Of a DNA stretch of 64,000 bases, positions 10,496 to 22,489 are shown piece by piece (within the stretch, counting starts at the first letter, position 1; each line of letters opens with the position of its first letter). The position numbers and the translations under genes were made by a program. The DNA is from Thamnidium elegans (lineage: Eukaryota; Mucoromycota; Mucoromycetes; Mucorales; Mucoraceae): contig JAIXMG010000003.1 in NCBI GenBank assembly GCA_025201345.1, positions 434,001 to 498,000 on the forward strand, read 5' to 3'. A model generated the notes under the pieces. That model was not told the DNA's origin and ran no database searches. It worked only from the letters and a program-made list of their open reading frames with translations.

Positions 10496-10945
10496 GGTGA
10501 ACAATTGCTTATAATGAAACGTATAACTTTAGCAAAATATATTCTGAATTCAAAAAGTAAAAGTTTATCAAAATAATATAATACAAACGAGAATATGTTT
10601 CTTAGAATTAACAATGCTTACTAATCAATTTTTGATGTAAAAAATAAATAATATTTGTTTCTAAGAATTATATTATCACATGACCATCACATTTCAAATG
10701 GGTCTGATTTATAAATGTGACAAAAACGATTAGTTATTACAATAATCTTTTTTATGGTCATGTGATAATATAATTCTTAGAAACAAATATTATTTATTTT
10801 TTACATCAAAAATTGATTAGTAAGCATTGTTAATTCTAAGAAACATATTCTCGTTTGTATTATATTATTTTGATAAACTTTTACTTTTTGAATTCAGAAT
10901 ATATTTTGCTAAAGTTATACGTTTCATTATAAGCAATTGTTCACC
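10496..10945. mobile_element. Fold-back element with 192-bp arms
   Basis: The arm 10496-10687 (starting GGTGAACAATTGC, ending CACATGACCAT) is matched by its reverse complement at 10754-10945, leaving a 66-bp centre. The arms look essentially identical, so the element can form one long hairpin. It sits against the 5' side of a Tc1 transposase relic. No transposase is encoded and no clear TSD is seen. Confidence 0.85.
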
Positions 10946-10946
10946 A

Positions 10947-11150
10947 AACAATCCAATATGCCTGTGAAGAATTAGGTCTAACTCGCGAACAGATCATCTT
11001 TCAACAAGATAATGATCCGAAACACACCTCTAATCTAGTCAAAGATTATTTAAAAGAGCAGTCCTACAAGACTATAGAATGACCAGCACAATCACCAGAC
11101 CTAAATCCAATTGAAAACATGTGGTCTTTCACTATGGCCAGATATTTAGT
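10947..11150 (+). pseudogene. Tc1-like transposase C-terminal fragment
   Basis: The frame encodes FQQDNDPKHTSNLV (second catalytic Asp) and, after TGA at 11080-11082 where a Trp codon is expected, PAQSPDLNPIENMW (catalytic Glu). The spacing matches DD34E. The N-terminal and first-Asp regions are missing, replaced by the fold-back element. The frame loses similarity soon after ENMW. It is a dead fragment of a Tc1 copy different from those at 711 and 39004. Confidence 0.8.
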
Positions 11151-11965
11151 AAATGATACTGTTATTAGTGGACATAGTTACTAAATACGGAATATATTCC
11201 GCTATTTTCAGTAGAAAATACTCTTCCCCTTTTTTTTATTCTAAATTTAGATTTTTTCTTTACCCGGGAATTAAAATATTAAAAAGATGCATATCAATGT
11301 TCTATAACATATAGGTATATTACAGCGTCTTAGTCGTTTAGATCTTAGCACTTACATGTATAGAGGAATAAGTTAATTATCAAAGTACAAATAACATAAA
11401 CAAATATATAAATTTATTTAAAGAAAAAAAAAAGAAAAAAAGACACTGCCACGTTATCCAAAAAAAAAAAAAAAAAAAAAAAAATAGAGACGCTACGATA
11501 ATAAAAAAAATTGATTTACTACATATATTTGTGCTTTCTTTTTTTCAGTATACTTAGGACTTACTATATAAATTTCAGAATCACGTATAAAAAAAGGGGC
11601 CGTTTAGCCAAGCAGAAGGTGACTTTTTTTTTCAACCACAGACGTAAGCGACCTTGCCTTTCCCCCCCCCCCCTTTTTTTTTGTACCTTTACAAAACGAT
11701 CTTGCAATTCACATTGAACACAATGAGAGTAGAAAAAATAAAAAGAGATGACCACTATATTAGCTATTGACAACACTACCATCTCTACATTGGAATCAGT
11801 TCCTAATTGGCAACATCTCTGTTAAGGATTTTTAAAACGTTTAAAAAAAACACAAATACAATGAGGTATATTAAAGGTACAAAAAAAAAGGGGGGTTTTT
11901 ATTACTATAAAATATATCATACTAAAGTTTTTTAAAAAAAATATATTCTACAGGCAAAAGTGGAA
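11151..11965. other. 3' flank of CACTA E (non-coding)
   Basis: This AT-rich sequence has a long A run (about 11461-11484), an unusual 12-base C run (11662-11673) followed by T9, and several T/A tracts. No conserved reading frame is present. It should contain the E terminus and subterminal repeats, but I found no clear repeated motif here. Confidence 0.45.
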
Positions 11966-12714
11966 TTACAAGTTTACAATATTTCCAGCAGTTTCAGCGA
12001 GATTGTTGTTAAAGACAAAATAAGGAGAGATAACACTATGATATACAGAGCTAGTGATAGATTGAACGAGCCCAACTTGTCTCACAATATCGTTAATGTT
12101 GATTACCGCGTATTTTGGATCGATCAAAGTACAATTTGGATTTTCCAATAACTGCTGTTTTTTTGGATTTATTCATTTTTACGACGGGAATATTTCTATC
12201 GTACTCGCTTACGGTATGCTCCTTCATAACTTCTACAAGTGCAAGAAACGATATACATTCACTACTTGAACTATTCTCTCGATTTTTATGTTGAAAAAAG
12301 AATACAACGGAACCTACAAACCATGCTTGCTTCACAATATTCCTTGAACTATTAAAAGCAAGTTAGTGATAAATAGTTATATTTACATTGTTTTAAACCT
12401 TACTCTACAAATGAGGAATGAAACATTACAAAATGGTTCCCTCTACGACTTTCTTTTTTTTTTCTTCTATCAAAAAGAGACGAGTAAATTCTGTTGTCAA
12501 TCCAACATCGTGCAGCCAACGTTATATCAAGATCTGTTAGGACTATACGGCCAAAAGGCATTGATGTTACGCGGCTATAGTATTTTTTGAGAGATTTAAC
12601 TATGCTTTTGACAGGAACACCTTCAATAATACTATCGAGTGAATTCAAGCAAGACGAAATAAAGGGCTCCCATAATTGGCTTGTGCTGGATTCATCTGGG
12701 TTATTCATATATGT

Positions 12715-13805
12715 GGGTCATTATGTATTAAGGTCTCACATATTTTCTATAACGTGTTTTTCTAATAAATTTATAAAATTGTCAATAGATGATTTTTTTA
12801 TGCTATTAAATGTGTATAGTGGAAATACATAATTACTATTATATATTCTATCACTGGAACATATTTTAAAACTAATTTCTAAGTTCTTCATAAACCTTGA
12901 TTTATTTTTATCATAAATTTCATAAATATTATTAATATAGTCTTCCTTAATTTCTTTTTTCATGTGTTTTATATATATTTCATTAAATAATTTTATATCT
13001 TCAATTAAATGATCTTTTTCATTCTTAGTTATATTAATATAGTTCTTATTTAGTTTATTTATTACTTTTATATTTTCTTCATTCTCATTTAATTTATTAT
13101 AATTTTTTCTATTTTTACTTGTTTTAGATGAGTTTTCATTATAGAATTCTTCTTCCATTTCAATATCACTTAACGTATGTGACTCTTCGCACAGTTCATC
13201 TACCTCTTCATCTAATTTATTTTTACATATATTACATATTTTATTATACTCATCTTCGTCATAATTTTCACAATCTTTATTTTTACATATATCAGGACAA
13301 ATACATCCATTTTCATTAATTTCAAATCCACAATCTTCGCATATATCAATTTCTTTACCATCATCTATATCAATTTCTTTACTATCATCTATATCTAATT
13401 CTAATGTATTTATATTATTTAGTCTCTCTTCTAAATGTTTGTTTATTTTATCGTCAATATTATTATTTATTTTTTCTTTATTTAATGATTTGTAATAAGT
13501 ATTTTCTTCTTTTAATTTATTAATTCTTTTTTCTAATTTCATAACTTTAGTTACTAAATAAATATACTTTTGTTTTTTAATTTTAATGTACAAAGAGTTA
13601 TAAGAGGGCATTGTTTAATTTTTATTTATATCTAAATTCAATTTTTGATCTTTTAAAAAGATTTTCCAAATATTATATTTATTCTTTTTTCTCTATTGAT
13701 GTAATTTAATATATATATTTTATTTATAATATGTTTTTCAATTTTACAAAAAATTAAATTAGTCGGAGCTTAAATATAATCTGAGACCTATATGCAGATA
13801 CATCC
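12715..13805. mobile_element. M1: compact mobile element with one coiled-coil/Cys-rich ORF
   Basis: The 1091-bp element starts GGGTCATTATG and ends GATACATCC. It is flanked by the perfect 8-bp TSD ATATATGT (12707-12714, 13806-13813). Its removal joins two halves of a CACTA exon in frame. The imperfect terminal inverted repeats share AGGTCTCA about 17 bp in. GG...CC ends and an 8-bp TSD are Merlin-like, but the only ORF shows no DDE transposase. A second copy, M2, has its own perfect 8-bp TSD, so the boundaries are well supported. Confidence 0.88.
12736..13611 (-). CDS. M1 protein, 291 aa: coiled coil, acidic repeats, Cys-rich motif
   Basis: I do not recognise this protein. Residues about 10-70 are a Lys/Glu/Asn-rich coiled coil (VMKLEKRINKLKEEN). 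An acidic direct repeat follows (EIDIDDSK / EIDIDDGK). Then comes a cysteine-rich stretch with ICEDCGF, CICPDICKNKDC and KICNICKN, which could bind two zinc ions. The last 110 residues are helical and Asn/Ile/Lys-rich with no catalytic signature. The base composition is strongly A-rich, unlike the surrounding CACTA genes. It fills 80% of M1, and copy M2 keeps the frame, so it is probably the functional product of the element. It could be a very diverged transposase or an accessory factor. No function is assigned. Confidence 0.75.
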   Translation of the reverse strand: MPSYNSLYIKIKKQKYIYLVTKVMKLEKRINKLKEENTYYKSLNKEKINNNIDDKINKHLEERLNNINTLELDIDDSKEIDIDDGKEIDICEDCGFEINENGCICPDICKNKDCENYDEDEYNKICNICKNKLDEEVDELCEESHTLSDIEMEEEFYNENSSKTSKNRKNYNKLNENEENIKVINKLNKNYINITKNEKDHLIEDIKLFNEIYIKHMKKEIKEDYINNIYEIYDKNKSRFMKNLEISFKICSSDRIYNSNYVFPLYTFNSIKKSSIDNFINLLEKHVIENM

Positions 13806-15689
13806 ATATATGTGTTTGAGGAGTAAGGTGCAGGTATAATAGGATTGATTATATCATTTATATCTAATACGCTTTTTATATAGCTTCTTACACCAAAGCT
13901 CTCCACGACGTTACCTGCATTTGCACCGCTTGCAACTTTTGATTTTATGGCCGATGAATATTTACCAATCGATCTTTCCAACGACCTTGTACTATAAGTT
14001 CTAAGGGGGCCCATTTCACGGATGATCAATGTGATATGATTTAAGTAATGTTGGACAGATCTGAACACGCTTCGCGAGATATTACGTTGATCCACTTGCT
14101 GCGTTAGGTAATTATGCCAGATACCAAAATTTCTATGAAAAAAAAAATCAGTATAATCCAAGTATAAAGAGTAAAAATCACTTACACGTCAATTTCAGTT
14201 AATAGATCTTCGGTCAAGTTCCATTGTAGAGATAAGGCACAGCCGCGTACGAGAGCCAGAATTGCTTTTTTACAAGATCTACTTGTAATCAAAGGAACAA
14301 CGAGAACAGGTACAATATTCACCAAGAAGTCCTGGTAGTCTACAGCCCTTACTCCTTCTGTATTTCCAATAAAATTATCAAAGGAACCTTCAAACGATAC
14401 CGGTATATTTTTTCTTGACAGTGTAATATTTTGTCCAATTCGCTTAAGATCTGCGCGTTTGATTCTAAATGGATATCTATCTTTTGAAATGGTTTTATCT
14501 TTCTTGGTATAGAAAAAGTGTTGATTCTTGTTGGGATATAGATCAACGGTTATCAATTGATAGATATGTTTTCCAATACCATGAGAAATAAGGTGAAGCT
14601 CATCTAAAGCAAAGTAAAGTGATCCAGAGAAAGACGGAAGGATGGAAAAAATGGATCGTTTATAAATCATTGTTTCCTAGATAATGTGTAAAAGAGTAAG
14701 TTAAATATCATACCGAATTTATTTTATGTTTTTACTTACAGCGTTTCCTTTTAAATAATCAACCTTGGGACGAAGAGAAGCTTGATTATCACAAAAGTAC
14801 ATTCCCGAGCTCATGTTATCTGGGTGGCGTCCTTTTACCTCACATATGCGGCAGCCATATTTTCCCGCTGATGTACTTGTATGTGACATCTGAGACACGG
14901 CAGGCATATCCCCTGTAACGATCATAAGATGTACCTTGGATCCACATATAATTTCGTGATTATACTTTTTGACCACCAAGCCATGCTCTGATAGGTCCTT
15001 TAACTCTGATATTATAGGTGCCAGAAAAGAATCCAAGTCGGCTGGCTTACGACGGCCGGAAACAACAGCTAGCTGTAGAACATATTCGTCTGTGTATCTT
15101 TTTTGATAAAAAAAAAAAAGTAAGTAACTATTAATAATAAAAAAAAATCCCTATCGTAATATAACTACTAATAGCCATATACATAAATAGCTTACCTTAA
15201 AAATGGATCATAATTTAATATGATGGCGTGTATCATAGTAAAACTAGTCTTTCCTTTGTTATCGTTTATAAAACCATCGGTATACAACGCTATAGCTATA
15301 TCGTCAGGATTATCAAAGGCTCCGTATTTGCTTTTGAAGTTTTTGTATGCGTTTCCATCGAAATAATCACATATGACGCCTTGTTCGGATTGACGATCTG
15401 CACGGTACCGAAGAAGTTCACGTGTCTTATTATTTGACAAGAGTTGTGCAATAACATCACCAATCGAAATAACTTTCAGTGTTGCTTCTGGTACTTTCAA
15501 TCCAGATTCAGTTATTCTAAACCTTTCTGATTTGCAGTAATTACATTCCATGGAATCATCATTAAACAATCGACACCCTTGAATACAAGCATCATACATA
15601 TGAGCCTTTGCATTAGAATGACGCTTCAGAAGATTGTCAACCGCAGGACCATGCACCTAAGCCAAAAAAATTTACTCTATCCGCTGAGA

Positions 15690-15815
15690 TTCAGCGAGCA
15701 GTTAACGAATCCATTTCTGAGCGAATTTTTGGATGGATGAGGTGAATTCGTTTTTCTTAACGGATCCATTTCCTTATAACGGATCCATTTCCTTTTAACG
15801 GATCCATTTTCATTT
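15690..15815. repeat. Left subterminal repeats of CACTA D
   Basis: Repeated units of the type AACGGATCCATTT appear (three near-identical copies at about 15755-15815). More diverged AACGAATCCATTT and GAGCGAATTTTTGG forms lie closer to the end. They differ in sequence from the GCGATA/ATCGATAA motifs of copies A and B. A T-run of 24-26 bases follows at about 15828. Confidence 0.7.
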
Positions 15816-15819
15816 TAAC

Positions 15820-15854
<35 letters not shown>

Positions 15855-16662
15855 GGAACGAATTATACTGAAACAGTGTTTTTTTTACGATAGAAGGGTC
15901 ATATATATTATAGTTTAATTATTGTTTTTATTAAAAAAATTTAAATAAATATATACATTTATAATAAGGATGCTAATGGTGTAGTAAATACAATTATATG
16001 AACTGTTACAGGAGAGACCCCTGTGCTTGAACGTGGTAGAGAATATAAAGAATACAGGTAATAGAATATACAGCAGTTTAAACGATCTAAATGGGTACTT
16101 ACATATGCAGCTCCGTAAACTAAAGTATTGAACTACGGCTTTTTTTTTTAAAAAAAAAGGATAAAATCAGTAAACCGGAAGTTTTTTTATTTATTATTGC
16201 TCATTCCAAATAAGAACTTACATTAGAGATGGGTACAACATGAGTATAGGAGACACAACCTAGTTTAAATAAAACTAGAAGGTGAATATGGAGAAAGAAA
16301 AAGTATGTTACCGATTGCCTAGAGGAAACAGTTCATGTTTGTCTATTTAAAAAAAATTAGAATAGTGTACACAAGAATAATAAGTTTAATCGTTAATATA
16401 TGGAATTATTATGCATACAAAGAGAGATTAAAAAAAGATTTATTATTATTAAAAAAAAAAAAAAGAAGTGGAAGAAAGAAGTAAAGAAATAGAAAAAAAA
16501 AGTGAGCAAAAGAGAGAAAGAGAAAGAAAAAGAAAAAACGAAAAAAAAGGAATTTATACTCTTTTTGTTTTTTTTGTCATTTTTTGTGAAACATTCTTTT
16601 TACTGAATACCAAAAAAAAAAAGGAAGTCAATATCATATTATACACACATGTCAAGTTCTTT

Positions 16663-17914
16663 TTACCTTCTCTTTTGTAAAGCGGCAATTTTCATTTTCT
16701 GTTTTGCAACTATTCTTCTTGTTGCTTCTTGAATGATGCGATCATCTTCATCTTCATCAGAATCTGTGTCTGCATCAACTTCTTCCATACTTATCTTGTG
16801 GATATCTTCAGTACCCAATTCTTCATCATCATTGTCACTACATAATGCCTCATATTCGATTGGTAAACTACTTTTTTTAATGCAAGGAGAGATATCAATT
16901 CCGGCACCAAGAAAAATATTATTATTCTATGTATATATGATTTCGTTAATTTCTTTTTTTTTTTAAAAAAAAGTAGCACATCATACTTACATCGCTTTTA
17001 CATTTCTTTCCAATTGCAGTGTTTCTGATAGTAGTACTGAGTAGGCTAGTAGCACCCCAAGACTTGTTAAAGCCAAATAATGGTAAAGAATTGGCTTTTC
17101 CTAACACAGTAATTACATAATGTTCAGCCATTAACGCCAAAAAGTTTCTTTCTTTTCCATCGATTAAAGACCACTTTACACCAGCACTTCGATTTGGTAA
17201 TATTTGAACCAACGTGAAACTCTTCAAAGCGCTGTAAGTAGCTTCATACCTGTCACCTAATTCACGTTGGATCTCATCCTCATCTGTACCAGCCATAATA
17301 GGGTCATTCACGGCAATTAAGTACTCTTTTGACGCCTTGAGTATTTTTGATTTCATGGTCAAATTCACAACCATACCTGTTGTTTCGCTTACAATACTTG
17401 ACGTCTTGGCAACACATCGAATACCGTGGTAATTGGGATCGTTTTTGATGCGCTGGATCACGTCAGAAGAAAAGATCTTATCCAAAGAGCTTCTCACTTT
17501 TTGAAGAGAAGTGTTACAGTCAGAAGAGAGAGTGTTAACTATTTTTTTTAAAAAAAAATTAGAATTAAATATAACTTATATTTTATATCTCATTAACTTA
17601 CGAGTAGTAGATAAATCCAAAGGGGCAGGGACATTGGCAATTTCACTCGTAGCAGCAAGTATACGATTGGTGTGCTTTTCAACAACACGTTCAACACGTT
17701 CAACAACACGGTCAACAATACTTTCGACAGATTTGATCAAAATTTCTTCGATTCTACTGACATGAACGTATTCAGATGAGTTATAAGGCGTCTGGTAGGA
17801 ATTAAAAGAGGATGCCTGAGTAGACGCATTAGGGATGGAAAAAGAAGGCAGTGACCCAGAAGAGCCCATATTGAAGTCTTGAATAATTGAAAGGTCTTGA
17901 GAGTATTGGTCCAT
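16663..17914 (-). CDS. CACTA D accessory protein, 374 aa, 3 exons
   Basis: Exons are 17914-17602, 17538-16991 and 16926-16663 (1125 nt, in frame). The N-terminal 70 residues are Ser/Asn/Gln-rich. A strong coiled coil follows (IVDRVVERVERVVEKHTN). The middle (IRCVAKTSSI ... GVKWSLIDGKERNFLALMAEHYV) is a predicted alpha/beta domain I cannot name. The tail is highly acidic (DADTDSDEDEDD) and then basic (RRIVAKQKMKIAALQKRR). Position, exon number and coiled coil match the accessory genes of A and E, but sequence similarity is low. A role in binding the D subterminal repeats is a guess from synteny. Confidence 0.8.
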
Positions 17915-18533
17915 GTTTAAGGTAGTAATTCTAATAATTATAAAAGTAATTGATAATGCAAAAAAAAAGAAGCTCTTTTATATACCTGAATAAAATAAAC
18001 CGGTCAGCCTTAAAAAGGCAAATATCTTTTTCTAGGCAACTGTCATTACGGATACATAAGTTTAAAAGGATATGTTTTTTGAAGATAAAAGTGATTGGAT
18101 TCTTTAAAGCAAAATACGGTGAAGTATCTTCATTAGGTAATTATATTGAACAAAGACCTATTTTTAAACTTTTTTTTTTGAAGCCAAAACGACGCCATTG
18201 TCAAAAGGACATCAATCAATATCAATATGAAGAGAAATACTATTACATATAGATTAATAAAATGCTTTCTAATATATACACTGTATAAAACTCGTACTTA
18301 CTATTGCTTCTATACTGTCCGTAACTGCATTTACCGAGATCTTTTTTTTTTTTTTTTAAAAAAAAAAAGGTACGCACCAGTAATATCTCTTCTTTTAGTT
18401 CAAAAAAAAAAGCATTTCAAAATGTTTGCCGTAAGCCAAGCATTGAGGGATCCTCTATATAAAGGGGAAAGAAAACCTTTACAATATTTTTTTTATATAT
18501 ATACCTACTACAATACTTTTTTTTTACCTTAAC
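17915..18533. promoter_or_regulatory. Divergent promoter region of CACTA D
   Basis: This 619-bp AT-rich spacer lies between the two divergent start codons. A TATATAAAGG motif near 18457-18466, about 70 bp before the transposase start, is a plausible TATA element. T- and A-homopolymers flank it. No conserved frame crosses it. Confidence 0.5.
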
Positions 18534-21500
18534 ATGCAATTCACACAAGAAACTCTTATCCATAAAAGATACAAAAGGGCAAGAACAAATGCCTCTTATG
18601 CAAAGATTGAAAATCGTCTGGATGAAATCCTCCGTGGTGATACTCCTCTCGATACCGTACCTGCTGTTACTACAGAATTATCTAACAATGATCAGATTTA
18701 TCTTGAAGAAAATGGTTTGAATACAACCGAATGGACACGTCTTGAAAATGATGATGATTTTGATAATATTGATTTTTCTTTTGAAGATGACGAAATTGTA
18801 TCTGACCGTGAAGAAGAAGAAGATATTTTAAGTGATAGAGGTAAGAAGACAATAAGATGGGATTAATATTTATACATACTTACTTTTTTTTATGAACACA
18901 TATAGAAACGACTGATCCCACAGTCAACAGTAACTCCAAATACATTGAGCGTGATATTTATGTACCATCTTATCCTTTTAGTCCAATTCAAGAATATAGC
19001 GTACGTTTGATGAATATTTGTGAAGAGACGAACATATGTAGAGAAGGTCATCGACTCTTATCCCGGCTTATTAATGAAATAATTGCAGATACAAGTCTAG
19101 GTAAGTCATAAGTAAAGCCATAGTTAAAAAAAAAACTAACTCCCAAATATTTTCTTTTTTAGGCAAAACAAGTAAAATCCTTGCAAGAGAGGCATGCGAT
19201 ACGCTTGTCAAAACCAAAGTTCCTGTAGATCTTGTTACATCACATGAAATTTGTGGCGCTAATGGATGCTACTTGTATGATATTCGAAAGGATATCGCCC
19301 TTACCGCTGTCCTATCTGTGGTGCAACAAAAAGTAAAACCAGCACTTTGAAAACGGTCAATATTACTGATAAGATAGCCGAACTATTGATATGTGATGAT
19401 GTTCGTGAAAGGCTTGCTTATAGAGCTGATAATTTCCCCAAAGATCATGTTTTAAAACAAAGATTTTCATCCGATAAGGTTTATACAGACGCTTTTGATG
19501 GTGAATTATATGCAAACTTTGTTGAGAACAATTTATTCGAAAACAAGTACGACGTAGCTATAAAACTGGACATAGATGGCTTCCGGTCAAAGTTCTCTAG
19601 AACCAAACTAGTTATGGTGCATTGCGTTGTATTAAACTACGACATATCAGAGGTGAGTATTTTTTATACATGTATATACACATATGTAGGTTACATACTT
19701 ACTTTTTTTTTAAAAATGAAAAGCGATTCACTAGAGAAAACACATTCCAGGTCGCCATCATTTTTAGTAAATCTAAAATCGACCTTAACTCTTATTTAAG
19801 ACCTATCGTAAGAGAACTATCTTCTTTAAGTCGTACACCCCTTCTTGTAAAAAAAAATGGACTTCAAGTAGCTATCAGTAGAGTAATCCCGATGTTTATC
19901 TCCGGTGACGGTGTGCAATGTAACGAATTAATGAACTTTGGAGGTCACAGTTGTAAGACAGGTTGTCGATTATGCTTATCTGCCGGAAATCACAGAACAG
20001 ACTCGTATGATGTTGCCGGTAAGCATGGAATGTACTTTCATGAACGTAATAAAGAGCTACGATCTAAGCAAAGTTTACTATTGAAAGATAAAACCCCTTT
20101 ATATGTAAGTAAATTTATATACATAAGTTATAATTATATCTACTAATACTGCCTACTTACATAGATCGACAATGATTACGGTATACGTTCCCCAAGCATC
20201 TTCGGTAGCCTTGTATCATTTATTTCAGTCGCGTTTCATCCTATCGACGAAATGCACATGTATTCTAATATTGCCAAGGATGTTTTCTCTATGATGTCTC
20301 CAAAATATAATTCTCACTTCAAATACTGTGGTAACGAAACTGAATATCCTTTCCAATTGTCGAATTCTTCTTTCGAAGCTATTAAGAAAAGCATGGAATC
20401 ATCAAGATCTCTTATTCCAGCATCTTGTTTTAAAGGAAGTTGGTTGGCAATTGACCAAAGTAATGTAAAACAACTTTATAGGTCTAGTGAGTGGCTTGAC
20501 TACCTTTTATATTGTGTTCCAACTCTGATCATATCTCAATTCAAAGATTTGAGAGTCATTACTGGCTTCTTAAGTCTAATCCGTGGTATTTCTTTGTCGC
20601 TTCAATTTAGAATAACCCAGAAAGACCTTGAAGAGATTGATAGGTTAGTATTTTCAGTAGTGTATCATATATATATATATCGACTAATTCACCTCTCCTT
20701 TTTTTTTCCTAACAAAAAAAAAGATGTTTTGAAATCTGGTTCGAGTACATTGATTCACTTATAGCTCAAAAAAGAATATCCAATTGTATTTACAAGGTCA
20801 ACATGCATCAGCTTTGCCATATTACATATACTATTCGTCAATGCTCCATCCTACGTTGTGTATCTGTAAGATCAATGGAAAGAGAAATTGATAACTAATA
20901 TATAAGTATCAGTTAATAAAAAGAAAATATATTAATTTTTTTTTAGGCGCTTACAAGAAAAAATTACGATCAAGAATAAATGTTGGTGAGAATGCAAGTA
21001 ATATCATGGAGAGAACAGCTCTTTACTCGTTCTTGAAGAATACTAAAATGCTCGACTTCAATCCAAATGAACCAAAATCCGATTCTGCCAACACATTTAT
21101 CTATCACCCATCAAAAAACAAGGATTATGGACAGTTATGGGCTCCTTTCTATAAGCCATTCGAGCTAGTTGATACCAATGATAGTACTATCATCGGTGAT
21201 GGTCTGGTAACTATGAAGAAGTTGGTTAATGCTTTGAAATCGTACAAAAAAAGATTTTTCAGTATGAATGAACCTATCACATCAATTACTATTAATATTC
21301 AAACTATTGTACCATCTGGAAAACTCTGGCAAGACTCGCGTGTGTTCACTTCTGCTATATTTAAGAAAACACTGTCAAAGAACACAATTAGACGTGGAGG
21401 TGAACATGTTCTATTTCATTCGACACATAAAATAAGAAGGTAAGTTTTAAGAAGCTTTTTAATTTTATATTTTACCCTGTAAGTTAATTTTTTTCCCTCT

Positions 21501-21880
21501 TTTTTTTTTGTAGTGGAAGAACACTAAAGAGGGTGACTCATTGGTACGTAGGCCGGGTTCTCTTTTTCTTCCAATACGCGTTTAAAGGTGACGGCAGCTT
21601 CTACGCTTTGCTTGAAATAATGAAAACTCATTCCGTAGCAGCTCATAGTTCCTGTATCCCCGTCGTAATACCATTCAAAGAAACCGAAACAAAAAAAATG
21701 GTAGTTGTTGATATTGCGGATATTATTACGGTAGTCAGTTTATTGAAGATGGTGCATCAGGTTACGAATGGGAGGAATGTAACTTTTAAAGAGTCTGACT
21801 CTTTATTTGTTATATCTCCTTCTACTGCTTTTGATGTAGACATGAAAACAACAGCCGGCTCTATGATAAATTTATGTTAA
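18534..21880 (+). pseudogene. CACTA D transposase, 8 exons, frameshift plus non-GT donor
   Basis: Exons: 18534-18840, 18906-19100, 19163-19652, 19724-20104, 20165-20643, 20724-20890, 20947-21439, 21514-21880. They sum to 2879 nt. One missing base near 19285-19300, between GCYLYD and RCPICGATKSK, explains both the frame break and the sum. Motifs in order: CPIC, KLDIDGF, ISGDGVQCN with CRLC, DEMHMYSN and RSMEREIG/AYKKK, the same core as copy A. The intron after 20890 starts AT instead of GT while its acceptor is normal (TTTTAG), suggesting a mutated donor. The GD...CRLC exon is fused where A has an intron. It is clearly a Tnp2-type transposase that has lost function recently. Confidence 0.88.
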
Positions 21881-22489
21881 AAAAGAGAAAAAAAACCTTT
21901 TTTTTTCTTTCCAAAACTATTTAAAAAAAAGTCACATTTTCATTAAAATTTAGCTTGGGAAACCCCCCCTTTTTTTACATAAAAAAAATAAATAAAATAA
22001 ATAAAAGTATTCAAAAACAGCAACTTCAGTATTTTTCTATACTAAAAGCCTTGATTCCTCGACTAATGTATTGACCAAGTTTGGCATCAACATCTTTGGG
22101 TTAACTTTGGTGGCGTTACTTTTCTTTTTATTTAGTCTTTAACGTCTTATTTATAATAAAGAAAAAAAAAGACGTTACCATCTTCCACTTATTGCACTGA
22201 TCGATAATATAAAAAAACAGCAAGAGGTAGAAGACAGAATGATAGTAAACAGATGTCAAAATCACGGTAAATATATATTTACCAACTGTTGTAGTGTAAA
22301 TGGAATTTTTTTTTAAAATAATAAATTTACTACAAAAATAAAACAAAATGATCTTACTGCTAGTATACATCTCGCATGAAAACAACTTGACCCAATACAA
22401 TATAAAAAACTCGACGAGATATATAACTTTAAATGTTCATGATAATAGAAAATCAGGTTTTTTTTATTCACTAGACTTATATGAACTAT
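21881..22489. other. Non-coding 3' region of CACTA D
   Basis: This is AT-rich sequence after the transposase stop with several homopolymers. I see no conserved reading frame. Confidence 0.5.

Larger units (their letters stand above)
11966..15653 (-). pseudogene. CACTA E transposase, C-terminal two thirds (interrupted by M1)
   Basis: Leftward exons, approximate except where noted: 15653-15196, 15097-14745, 14677-14188, 14134-12410 (with M1 at 12715-13805 inside) and 12340-11966. Motifs in order: YNCKSE-type Cys pair (NYCK), ALYTDGF (first Asp), IVTGDMPAV (second Asp), CRICEV, DELHLIS and RSLERSIGKYS (Glu). They correspond one to one with copy A. Here the two exons around GDMPAV/CRIC are fused, as in D. 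The last exon has a one-base frameshift in a homopolymer near 12152-12158. M1 interrupts an exon, and its removal with one 8-bp TSD restores the frame. The 5' part continues beyond D at 23017. Confidence 0.88.

Noticed and set aside
11129..11180. CACTATGG as the left end of CACTA E
   Set aside because: Position fits, but no complementary end or 3-bp TSD was found, so the boundary was left open.
13128..13319. Plus-strand frame rich in His/Tyr/Leu (also 35971-36390)
   Set aside because: Reverse complement of the repeat-rich acidic/Cys-rich part of the M protein.
16468..16680. Plus-strand frame rich in Lys/Glu/Arg
   Set aside because: It translates an A/G-rich low-complexity tract in the 3' flank of the D accessory gene. 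No conservation in A, B or E.
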